Source: Gluconacetobacter sacchari (lineage in GTDB: Bacteria > Pseudomonadota > Alphaproteobacteria > Acetobacterales > Acetobacteraceae). Taken from it: 64,000 nucleotides of DNA. Every line of letters starts with the position of its first letter. Positions within the stretch are counted from its first letter, which is position 1. The position numbers and the translations under genes were made by a program. Under the pieces are notes generated by a model. The model worked only from the letters and a program-made list of their open reading frames with translations, did not search any database and was not told the origin of the DNA. Below, piece by piece: positions 8,664-16,566 of the stretch. The stretch lies in assembly GCF_014174255.1 (NCBI RefSeq), contig NZ_JABEQJ010000001.1:186001-250000 (forward strand), in the 5' to 3' direction.

Positions 8664-9158
8664 ATGACGGATTGGGCGATCCGGCAGAGCGGTTGGGCGT
8701 CGTTGCACGCGCGCGTCCGCCGCCTGACGGGGCGGCACGATGCCGACGACCTGCTGCAAACCGCCCTGCTGCACATCCTGGAACGCGGTCAGGCGGGAAT
8801 CGCCCATACCGAGGCCTATGTGCTGCGCACCGCCCGCAACCTGGCCATAGACGCCTATCGCCGCGAACGCCGCGACGGCCTGGTCAGCCTGCCGCCCGAC
8901 CAGGCCGACACCATCGCCTGCCCGATGCCGCTGCCCGACGCGGTGGTGCTGGGGCGGCAGCAACTCGCCCGGATCGAGGCCGCCTTCGCGGGCCTCGCCC
9001 CCCGTACCGCGCGCATCTTCCTGATGCACCGGCTGGAGCATCTGCCCTACCGGACCATCGCCGCCCGGCTGGACGTCAGCGTCAGCACGATCGAAAAGCA
9101 GATCAGCAAGGCCCTCTGCGTCCTGACGACCGCCCTGCTGGAGGGCGAGGCGGCATGA
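8664..9158 (+). CDS. FecI-type ECF sigma factor
   Basis: This 164-residue sigma-70 factor lacks region 1. Region 2 is DADDLLQTALLHILER with AYVLRTARNLAIDAYRRERR (-10 recognition), and region 4 is FAGLAPRTARIFLMHRLEHLPYRTIAARLDVSVSTIEKQI (helix-turn-helix for -35). The pattern and the following FecR gene identify it as a FecI-type iron-starvation sigma. Its stop overlaps the ATG of the FecR gene by 4 bp, so the two are translationally coupled. The likely target is the promoter of the TonB receptor at 10165, with the signal passed from the receptor through FecR. Confidence 0.9.
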   Translation: MTDWAIRQSGWASLHARVRRLTGRHDADDLLQTALLHILERGQAGIAHTEAYVLRTARNLAIDAYRRERRDGLVSLPPDQADTIACPMPLPDAVVLGRQQLARIEAAFAGLAPRTARIFLMHRLEHLPYRTIAARLDVSVSTIEKQISKALCVLTTALLEGEAA

Positions 9159-10072
9159 GCGACGGCACCGTCCAGGCCGCCGCCCGCTGGTCGGCGCGCC
9201 TGCGCGCCGAGGACTGCACCGAGGACGAACAGCGCCGCTTCACCGCCTGGCTGGACGAACATCCCCGCCATCGCGAGGTCTTTTCCCTGATGTCGGGCGT
9301 CTGGGCCTCGTCCGCGACGCTGGGGCGGAACGACGGCCGGCGCACCGCCGCCTCCCGCCGCACCGCGCTGACGGTCGGGATCGGCCTCGCCGCCAGCCTG
9401 TTCGGCCGCCCCGGCACGCCGGCCGAGGCGATGGTCCTGCGCACCGCCACCGGCGAATGCCGGCGCTGCGTGCTGCCCGGCGGCGCCGACCTGCTGCTCG
9501 ATACCGGCAGCATGCTGGTCCTCCCGCCGCAGGCGGCCCGCGACCAGGCATGGCTGGCCGATGGCCGGATCGCCCTGGCGCTGTCCGGCCGCGCCGCGCC
9601 GCTGCGCCTGGCGACCGCCGCCTGCATCCTGGCATGCGCCGCCGGCCAGTTCGACATCCGCCTGCTCGATGACGGACTGGCCGCCACGGTCCTGGACGGC
9701 ACGCTGACCGCCCTGCCGGCATCCGGGCCGGCCGGGGGCACCATCACCGGCGCCATCGCGATCGGCCGGGCCACGCGCCTGACCCTGCGGGCCGGCCAGC
9801 CCCCCCGCATCGACCACCCGCGACTGGACGATCTGATCGCCTGGCGCACCGGGCGCGTCGTGTTCCGCGACACGCCCCTGGCCGAGGCAATCGCGGAGAT
9901 GAACCGCTACAGCGGCCGGAAGATGGACATCGCCTCCCCCGGCATCGGCGCGCTGCGGATCAGCGGGCTGTATCATACCGGCAACATGGACGGTTTCGCC
10001 CGGGCCCTGACCCGCCTGCTGCCCGTGCGGATCGAAAGCGGCGCGACCCTGCGCATTATGAAGCTTCGATGA
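9155..10072 (+). CDS. FecR-type anti-sigma factor
   Basis: This 305-residue protein opens with a DUF4880-type cytoplasmic sigma-binding domain (AARWSARLRAEDCTEDEQRRFTAWL...HREVF, about 5-45). One membrane segment follows (about 70-85, VGIGLAASLF), then a periplasmic FecR domain with repeated beta strands. The C-terminal STN-like part has the usual YSGRKMDI...ISGLYHTGNMDGFARAL motif, which contacts the receptor signalling domain. It holds the upstream sigma factor inactive until the TonB receptor binds its ligand. It is coupled by ATGA overlap to the sigma gene and followed after 92 bp by the receptor. Confidence 0.9.
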   Translation: MSDGTVQAAARWSARLRAEDCTEDEQRRFTAWLDEHPRHREVFSLMSGVWASSATLGRNDGRRTAASRRTALTVGIGLAASLFGRPGTPAEAMVLRTATGECRRCVLPGGADLLLDTGSMLVLPPQAARDQAWLADGRIALALSGRAAPLRLATAACILACAAGQFDIRLLDDGLAATVLDGTLTALPASGPAGGTITGAIAIGRATRLTLRAGQPPRIDHPRLDDLIAWRTGRVVFRDTPLAEAIAEMNRYSGRKMDIASPGIGALRISGLYHTGNMDGFARALTRLLPVRIESGATLRIMKLR

Positions 10073-10164
10073 AATCCGATCGCATCGTGTGAGGACTCGT
10101 CCGGGCCGTTCGTCACGCCTGCGAGCCGGACCGACCGGCGCCACAGACAGGATGCCCCGCCTCC

Positions 10165-12684
10165 ATGTATCCCCCCTCGTCCCAACCGTTCCCGCCCCGG
10201 CGCCTGGCCAGGATGCTGGTCGTGATGACCGTCCTCGCCGGCCTGCCGCCGGCCGCCGCCGACGCCGCGACACCGGCCGCCATCACCGTGCATCTGCCCG
10301 CCCAGCCCCTGGCCGACTCCCTCGAAGACCTGTCCCGGATCAGCGGGCGGGACATCCTGTTCGCCAGCGGCGTCATCGGCAACCGCCGCGCCCCCGCGCT
10401 GGACGGCACGCTGGGCGTCGAGGAGGCGGCATCCCGCCTGCTGCGCGGCAGCGGACTGCGCACCGTGCGGCAGCATGACGGCGGACTGCTGATCGAAGAC
10501 CCGACCGATGCCACCCCCCACCCGGCCGCATCCACCCACGCCACGCGGCACGACGCCGAGGACATCACGGTGATCCGGCGCGCCGAGCGCCTGGCCCCGT
10601 CGACCGTGCCGCTGACGATCACCGAGCCGACATCCGTGATCCAGAAGCGCTTCATCGCGAACAACATCATCCCGCTGGCCAGCGTGGACGACATCATCAA
10701 GTTCCAGCCCAGCATCTGGTCGCAGAACCCCAACGGGCCGGGCATCGGCAAGGCCGAGACGATCAGCCTGCGCGGCTTCCAGGACGGCCAGTACAACATG
10801 ACGTTCGACGGCATCCCGTTCGGCGATGCGTCGGACCTGCATCACACCACTTCCTCCCTTTTCATCTCGCATTTTCTCGACCAGGTGCAGGTCGATCGCG
10901 GCCCGGGCACGGCATCGACCCTGGGCAACGCGACCTTCGGCGGCACGATCGGCTTCGATTCCCGGGCGCCGGCCAAACATTTCGGCGTCACGCCCTACGG
11001 CACCTACGGCAGCTTCAACACCCGCGCCGGCGGCATCGAGATCGACAGCGGCAAGACCGGCTTCGGCGCCATGGTGCTGGACATGCAGCACGAGGAAACC
11101 GACGGCTACCTGACCGGATCGGCGGAACGGCGCAGCAACCTGCTGTTCAAGGACGTGCTGGACCTGGGCGCGCACACGACGCTGACGCTGCTGACCACCT
11201 ACGACAAGGAATGGCAATATACCACCCAGGGCGCGACGCTGGCGGATTACGCGAAATATGGCGACAATTACGGGCTGTGCTTCAACCGCGCGCTGCAATG
11301 CTATTACGGCTACAACCCCAGCACCTACCAGTCCGACTTCAGCTACGTGAATCTCAAGACCCGCTTCACGCCCTGGCTGACATTCGAAAACAAGCTCTAC
11401 ACCGACGGCTTCGTGCATGATTACACCGAATCGACCGACGCCAGCCAGAACGACCCGTCCGCCAACGGCGTGACCTTCTATTCCGCCACCGGCAGGAAGC
11501 TGGCGACCGACCGCACCGACGTTCCGGGGAAATATGCCCGCGCCGCCTTCCGCGATTACGGCGACACCATGAAATTCCGGGCCAGGACCCCGGTCGGCGA
11601 CGTGCTGCTGGGCGTGTGGGCCGACGTGCAGGACGACCGGCGCTACACCTACGCCATCGATCTCAGCCGGAACGGCATCCCGGTCCCCGGCAAGACCGGC
11701 ACCGCGTTCAACTATGATATTTCCGACCTCAACACGACCGTCCAGCCCTATCTGGAATTCGACTGGCACCCGCTGCGCGGCATGACGATCAAGCCCGGCA
11801 TCAAATATTCCTATTTCCACCGCGACTACGACGCGTCGATCAACAAGACGACGAAGCAGCCGCTGAACACCCGGCAGACCTTCACCTCCTGGCAGCCCTC
11901 GATCGCGCTCAACCAGATCATCCTGCCGGGCTGGAGCGCCTACGGCCAGATCGCGCGCGGCTTCCTCGCCCCGCCGATGAGCGTGTTCCAGACCCAGGAT
12001 GTCGGCAACGTCCAACCGGAAACCACGCTGAACTACCAGGTCGGCACGGTACTCCAGAAAAAGCGCTGGACCCTCTCGGCCGACGCTTATTACATCGATT
12101 TCTCCAATTACATCGCCTCGGCCCGGATCAACGTGCCCGGCATCGGCATGGAAAGCACCTCGGTCAACAGCAGCGGCGCCATCTACAAGGGCCTGGAGAT
12201 CGAAGGACAATACGCGATCGGCGCCGGCGTCTCGCTCTACGGCAATTACAGCGTGAACGACGCCCAGTACAAACATACCCGCATCCGCGTGGCGGAAACC
12301 CCCAACGTGCTGGCCTCGTTCGGCCTGCTGTATGACAACGGCACGGGCCCCTATTTCTCGCTGATCGGCAAGTTCGTCGGCAATCACTGGGGGCTGGACA
12401 GCACCACCGACAGCGCCGGCCACACCGTCTTCGCCAACCAGTATCGCGTCGGCAGCACCACGACCGCCGACCTGGCACTGGGCTGGCATTTCCGCCACCT
12501 GGCCGGTTTCATGAGCGACCTGACCCCCAGCCTCAAGATCGCCAACCTGTTCGGCAGCCACGCGATCAGCGATTTCGCCGGCAACCAGTCGGCGGCCAGC
12601 AAGGGCTATCCCGACGGCGCGCCGCTCTACTGGCGCCTGTCCGGCCGCAGCGTATTCTTCAACCTGTCGATGACCCTGCCATGA
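10165..12684 (+). CDS. TonB-dependent receptor with N-terminal signalling (STN) domain
   Basis: This is an 839-residue outer-membrane receptor. A signal peptide ends near ADAA. An STN domain follows (about residues 38-108, ITVHLPAQPLADSLEDLSRISGRDILF), as expected for a transducer that signals to FecR. The plug is at about 135-270 (RGFQDGQYNMTFDGIPFGD, VQVDRGPGTASTLGNATFGGTIGF), and the barrel ends in SVFFNLSMTLP. The barrel resembles receptors for ferric complexes. The ligand is unknown, but the stop codon overlaps the start of a secreted histidine acid phosphatase by 4 bp. An organic phosphate such as phytate, or its iron complex, is therefore an attractive candidate substrate. It forms one unit with the FecI/FecR genes. 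Confidence 0.9.
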   Translation: MYPPSSQPFPPRRLARMLVVMTVLAGLPPAAADAATPAAITVHLPAQPLADSLEDLSRISGRDILFASGVIGNRRAPALDGTLGVEEAASRLLRGSGLRTVRQHDGGLLIEDPTDATPHPAASTHATRHDAEDITVIRRAERLAPSTVPLTITEPTSVIQKRFIANNIIPLASVDDIIKFQPSIWSQNPNGPGIGKAETISLRGFQDGQYNMTFDGIPFGDASDLHHTTSSLFISHFLDQVQVDRGPGTASTLGNATFGGTIGFDSRAPAKHFGVTPYGTYGSFNTRAGGIEIDSGKTGFGAMVLDMQHEETDGYLTGSAERRSNLLFKDVLDLGAHTTLTLLTTYDKEWQYTTQGATLADYAKYGDNYGLCFNRALQCYYGYNPSTYQSDFSYVNLKTRFTPWLTFENKLYTDGFVHDYTESTDASQNDPSANGVTFYSATGRKLATDRTDVPGKYARAAFRDYGDTMKFRARTPVGDVLLGVWADVQDDRRYTYAIDLSRNGIPVPGKTGTAFNYDISDLNTTVQPYLEFDWHPLRGMTIKPGIKYSYFHRDYDASINKTTKQPLNTRQTFTSWQPSIALNQIILPGWSAYGQIARGFLAPPMSVFQTQDVGNVQPETTLNYQVGTVLQKKRWTLSADAYYIDFSNYIASARINVPGIGMESTSVNSSGAIYKGLEIEGQYAIGAGVSLYGNYSVNDAQYKHTRIRVAETPNVLASFGLLYDNGTGPYFSLIGKFVGNHWGLDSTTDSAGHTVFANQYRVGSTTTADLALGWHFRHLAGFMSDLTPSLKIANLFGSHAISDFAGNQSAASKGYPDGAPLYWRLSGRSVFFNLSMTLP

Positions 12685-13979
12685 TCCCCCACCAAACATA
12701 CGCCCGCTGGCGTCTCCTCGGCGCCGCCCTGATGCTCGCCGCGACATGTGGCGGCGGCGCCAGGGCCGCCACGCCCGGCCCCGCCGCCCTCGCCGGCGCG
12801 ACGCTGGAAAAGCTCGTACTGGTCTCCCGCCACGGCATCCGCAGCCCGACGACGGCGCCGGAGGGGCTGAAGGCCCTGACCGGCCGCGACTGGCCGGCCT
12901 GGCCGGTACCGCCCGGGCAGTTGACCCCGCACGGGCGCGCGGCGCTGGCCGGCATGGCGGAGGCGCTGGGCGCGCGCTACCGGCGGCTGGGGCTCCTGCC
13001 CGCAACCGGCTGCCCCGCCCCCGGCACGGTCGCGATCTGGGCCGACGCCGCCGACGACCGCACGCGCCAGAGCGGCGCCATCATGGCCGCCAGCCTCGCC
13101 CCCCGATGCGGCCTGGCCGCCCACTCCCTGGCGGCCGGCCAGGCGGACCCGTTCTTCAACGCCCTGGCCGCCGGCGCCGCGACCCTGGACCAGCCCCGCG
13201 TCACCGAGGCGCTGGGGCAGGCCATCACCCGGGACCGCGCCCAGCGGCCGCCCCCGGTCCGCGACGCGCTGGCCCGGCTCCAGGCCCTGGTCGCCCCCGA
13301 TGGCTGCGCGCGGCCGGACGGCCCATGCCTGACGGGCGGGTTGTCCCTGTCCTGGCGGCCCCTGTCCTGGCGGCACGGGGCGCCGCACCTGAAGGGCGGC
13401 CCGGTCCAGGCCGCCACGATCGCGGAAAACATGATGCTGGCCTACAGCCAGGGCATGAGCCCGCGACAGGTCGCCTGGGGCGCGCCGGACGACGCGGCCC
13501 TGCTCGCGACGATCCTGCCGGCGCATGCCTATGCCGCGATGCTGACCCGCCGCCTGCCCGCCATCGCGCTGCCACGCGGGTCGGTCCTGTCCCGCGCCGT
13601 CATCGACCTGCTGGCGGGCCGCCCGGTCACCCTCCCCGACCACGGCACGATCGGCCCGGCCGCGCGGCTGGTCCTGTTCGCCGGCCACGACACGACCCTG
13701 GACATGCTGGCGACGATCTTCGGCCTGGACTGGCATTTCGCCGACCAGCCCGACCCGACCGCACCCGATACGACCCTGGCCTTCGAACGCTGGCACCTCG
13801 GGGATGGCAGCCGCGCGGTGCGTGTGGTCGTCCTGCATCAGGGGCTGGAACAGCTCCGCTCGGCCCGACGGCCGGACCTGCTGGGCCCGAACGCCACGGA
13901 ACTGCCGATCGGCACCTGCGCCGGCGCGACCCTCTGCCCGCTCGAGCGCCTGCACCCCGCCACCCTGCCTCCGGCCTGA
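12681..13979 (+). CDS. Secreted histidine acid phosphatase (phytase / glucose-1-phosphatase family)
   Basis: This 432-residue protein has a signal peptide ending near GARAA. The active-site motif is LVSRHGIRSPT (His nucleophile, about residue 54), and the proton-donor motif is AGHDTTLDM (about 335). The length matches AppA/Agp-type periplasmic histidine acid phosphatases, which release phosphate from phytate or sugar phosphates. A cluster of Cys (CPAP, CGLA, CARPDGPCL, CAGATLCP) suggests disulphides, fitting export. ATG overlaps the receptor stop (ATGA), so phosphatase and TonB receptor are made together. A role in processing the imported ligand at the cell surface is inferred from this context. 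Confidence 0.87.
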   Translation: MIPHQTYARWRLLGAALMLAATCGGGARAATPGPAALAGATLEKLVLVSRHGIRSPTTAPEGLKALTGRDWPAWPVPPGQLTPHGRAALAGMAEALGARYRRLGLLPATGCPAPGTVAIWADAADDRTRQSGAIMAASLAPRCGLAAHSLAAGQADPFFNALAAGAATLDQPRVTEALGQAITRDRAQRPPPVRDALARLQALVAPDGCARPDGPCLTGGLSLSWRPLSWRHGAPHLKGGPVQAATIAENMMLAYSQGMSPRQVAWGAPDDAALLATILPAHAYAAMLTRRLPAIALPRGSVLSRAVIDLLAGRPVTLPDHGTIGPAARLVLFAGHDTTLDMLATIFGLDWHFADQPDPTAPDTTLAFERWHLGDGSRAVRVVVLHQGLEQLRSARRPDLLGPNATELPIGTCAGATLCPLERLHPATLPPA

Positions 13980-14004
13980 CGATCGCCGCCGGAGAACGCC
14001 TCCC

Positions 14005-14700
14005 TCAGGCGTCCTTCGGCGGCTCGGCCGGCAGCCGCCAGTCGATCGGCGTCAGCCCATGGGCGGCCAGGAACGCATTGGCCTTGGAAAAATGATGACA
14101 GCCGAAGAATCCGTTATGCGCCGACAGCGGCGAAGGATGCGCCGCCTTCAGGACCAGATGCCGCGACTGGTCGACGAAGGCCGCCTTGCGCTGGGCATAC
14201 GCCCCCCATAGCATGAACACCGCCGGCGTGCGCTGCTCGTTGACGCGGGCGATCACCGCGTCGGTAAACCGCTCCCACCCCCGCTTCTGGTGCGAGGCCG
14301 CGTTGCCCCGCTCCACCGTCAGCACGCTGTTCAGCAGCAGCACGCCCTGCTTCGCCCAGGATTCCAGAAACCCATGATGGGCGGGGGGGATCCCCAGGTC
14401 GCTCTGGATCTCCTTGTAGATGTTGACCAGCGACGGCGGAATCCGCACCCCCGGCCGCACGCTGAAGCACAGGCCATGGGCCTGCCCGTCGCCATGATAG
14501 GGGTCCTGCCCCAGGATGACGACCTTGACGTCGTCCAGCGGCGTCAGGTCCAGCGCGCGGAAATAGTCCGGGCCGCGCGGAAAGATCACCTTGCCCCGTG
14601 CCTTCTCCGCCAGCAGGAAATCCTTCAGCGCCCGCATGTAGGGCGCGTCGAACTCGGGGGCCAGCGCCGTCTTCCAGCTCTCGTCCAGTCTGATGGTCAT
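14005..14700 (-). CDS. ung: Uracil-DNA glycosylase
   Basis: This family-1 UDG of about 231 residues removes uracil from DNA in base-excision repair. It shows [18 protein letters not shown] with the water-activating Asp, the [17 protein letters not shown] loop with catalytic His and minor-groove contacts, and the LLLNSVLTV strand. The start is taken at the ATG ending at 14700 (MTIRLDESW), which matches the usual N-terminus; an in-frame ATG 42 bp upstream would add a non-conserved leader. It is followed by nothing on its strand, and the phosphatase gene converges on it. Confidence 0.95.
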   Translation of the reverse strand: MTIRLDESWKTALAPEFDAPYMRALKDFLLAEKARGKVIFPRGPDYFRALDLTPLDDVKVVILGQDPYHGDGQAHGLCFSVRPGVRIPPSLVNIYKEIQSDLGIPPAHHGFLESWAKQGVLLLNSVLTVERGNAASHQKRGWERFTDAVIARVNEQRTPAVFMLWGAYAQRKAAFVDQSRHLVLKAAHPSPLSAHNGFFGCHHFSKANAFLAAHGLTPIDWRLPAEPPKDA

Positions 14701-14751
14701 GGCGGCATCAAGCGATGCCGCGCCGCAAAAATCAAGCCGCACCGGCGCCGG

Positions 14752-15459
14752 TCAGGCCGCGACATCCACCAGCACGATCTCGGCATCCTCCAGCGCCCGC
14801 ACGACCAGCAGGTCGGTCCCGGAAATCGCCGCGCCGTCCCGGGTTCCCACCGTCCGGTCCTCGATTTCCACCCGTCCCGCGGCGGGCACCAGATACCCCA
14901 GCCGCTCGGCGCCCAGATGGTATTCCGCGCGCTCGCCCTTCTTCAGGGTCGCGCCCAGCACCCGCGCATCGGCGTGGATCGGCAGCGCATCGCCGCCCGC
15001 GTCGGCCGCGCGGCCCGAGGCCAGCGCCACGAAACCCCCGCCCCGCGCGCCACGGGGAAAGGCCCGCGTGCCCCATGACGGCGCATGCCCCGCCCGATCG
15101 GGCATGATCCAGATCTGGAACAGCCGCGTGGTGCCGGGCTCGCGATTGTACTCGCTGTGCCGGATGCCGGTGCCGGCCGACATCACTTGCACGTCGCCCG
15201 CCTCGGTGCGCCCGGTATTGCCCAGGCTGTCCTCGTGGGTCACGGCGCCTTCGCGAACATAGGTGATGATTTCCATGTCGCGATGCGGATGGGCGCCGAA
15301 ACCGGTGCCGGGCGCGATGGCATCGTCGTTCCACACGCGCAGGGCGCCCCAATGCATCCGGCGCGGATCATGATAATCCGCGAAGGAAAAATGATGTTTC
15401 GCGTCCAGCCAGCCATGGTCGGCATGGCCCAGCTCCGCGAACGGCCGCACGTCGATCAT
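14752..15459 (-). CDS. Pirin family protein (YhhW-like bicupin)
   Basis: The 235-residue bicupin has metal ligands in the N-terminal cupin, FGAHPHRDMEIITYV and SAGTGIRHSEYN, with the conserved Glu/His set. Bacterial pirins of this type include quercetin 2,3-dioxygenase-active YhhW, but many have no known substrate. The start at 15459 is preferred over the ATG 15 bp upstream because GGAGG lies 8 bp before it. It is divergent from the LysR gene at 15635, the usual arrangement for a regulator and its target. Confidence 0.88.
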   Translation of the reverse strand: MIDVRPFAELGHADHGWLDAKHHFSFADYHDPRRMHWGALRVWNDDAIAPGTGFGAHPHRDMEIITYVREGAVTHEDSLGNTGRTEAGDVQVMSAGTGIRHSEYNREPGTTRLFQIWIMPDRAGHAPSWGTRAFPRGARGGGFVALASGRAADAGGDALPIHADARVLGATLKKGERAEYHLGAERLGYLVPAAGRVEIEDRTVGTRDGAAISGTDLLVVRALEDAEIVLVDVAA

Positions 15460-15634
15460 CGCAATCGCCTCCATCTGCGTTGAATGTCCAGCCAGACCCT
15501 ACGCCTCCACCGATACGCGGCGATACGGCAGGACACGAAACCCACCATTTCCGGAATTTCCTCCATCTGGACGGGCGCGGACACAGAAGATATGGCAGGG
15601 GACCCGCCGCACTGTTTCCAACGAGGCCCCATCC

Positions 15635-16564
15635 ATGCGCCTGCCCGATTTCGAAGCCTGGGCAATTTTCGCGAAGGTGGCCGAATGGGGGTCGTTCGCC
15701 CGCGCGGCGGACGATATCCAGCTCTCCAAGCCCACCGTTTCCAAGGCGGTGGCCCGGCTGGAACAGACGCTGGGGGCAAGCCTGTTCAACCGCACGTCGC
15801 GGCAACTGTCCCTGACCGAGATGGGGCGCCACGCCCTGGGCCACGCCAACCGGATCATCGCCGAAGCCGAAGCCGCCGAGGCCGGGGCGCGGGACGGCAC
15901 GCTGAGGCCGTCGGGCCTGATCCGCATCGCCGCGCCGATGACCTTCGGCATCAAGCACCTCTCGCCGGTTCTGCCCGCCTTCCTGCAACGCTATCCCGAC
16001 ATCGACCTGACGCTCGATTTCAGCGACGCGATCGTCGATCTGGTGGCCGAAGGCTACGACCTCGCGTTGCGGATCGCGGCACTGGCGGACTCGTCGCTGC
16101 GGGCGCGCCGCCTCTGCGCGGTCCGTCTGCTGCTGGTCGCCACCCCCGCCTGGCTCGACACGACCGGCCGGCCGACCCACCCGCGCGAGTTGGAGCCGCA
16201 CAAGAGCTTCGTCTACACCAACACCTCCGCGCCGGGCATGATCCGGCTGCGCCACACGCCCTCGGGCAAGGATCACGTGCTGTCCCAGGCATCGCGCCTG
16301 CGCGCGAACAATGCCGAAAGCTTCCTGCCGGCGCTCGAAGCCGGGCTGGGCTTCGGCGTGTTTCCGGAATTCATGATCTGGGACAGCCTGCAGGCCGGAC
16401 GGCTGGAGATCATCCTGCCGGACTGGCAGGCCCCCGCGATCGCGCTCTATCTGGTCACCCCGCCCAGCGCGCTGCGCCCGGCACGCATCAACGCGCTGCT
16501 GGACTATCTGGTCGACGCGTTCGCCCTGCCACCCTGGGCACGGCGGGAAGACGCGCCCGCCTGA
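15635..16564 (+). CDS. LysR-family transcriptional regulator
   Basis: This 309-residue regulator has an N-terminal winged helix (MRLPDFEAWAIFAKVAEWGSF then ARAADDIQLSKPTVSKAVARLEQTLGASLFNRTSRQLSLTEMG, residues 1-60). A LysR substrate domain of the CrgA-like subgroup follows, with RLRHTPSGK, ANNAESFLPALEAGLGFGVFPEFM and a C-terminal LDYLVDAFA helix. It diverges from the pirin gene across 175 bp and probably activates or represses it. The ligand is unknown. Confidence 0.9.
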   Translation: MRLPDFEAWAIFAKVAEWGSFARAADDIQLSKPTVSKAVARLEQTLGASLFNRTSRQLSLTEMGRHALGHANRIIAEAEAAEAGARDGTLRPSGLIRIAAPMTFGIKHLSPVLPAFLQRYPDIDLTLDFSDAIVDLVAEGYDLALRIAALADSSLRARRLCAVRLLLVATPAWLDTTGRPTHPRELEPHKSFVYTNTSAPGMIRLRHTPSGKDHVLSQASRLRANNAESFLPALEAGLGFGVFPEFMIWDSLQAGRLEIILPDWQAPAIALYLVTPPSALRPARINALLDYLVDAFALPPWARREDAPA

Positions 16565-16566
16565 CC

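Noticed and set aside
9973-13005. A very long open frame of about 1010 codons on the minus strand
   Set aside because: It lies opposite the receptor and phosphatase genes, has Arg/Gly/Ala-rich nonsense composition and no domain. It is an antisense frame kept open by high GC.
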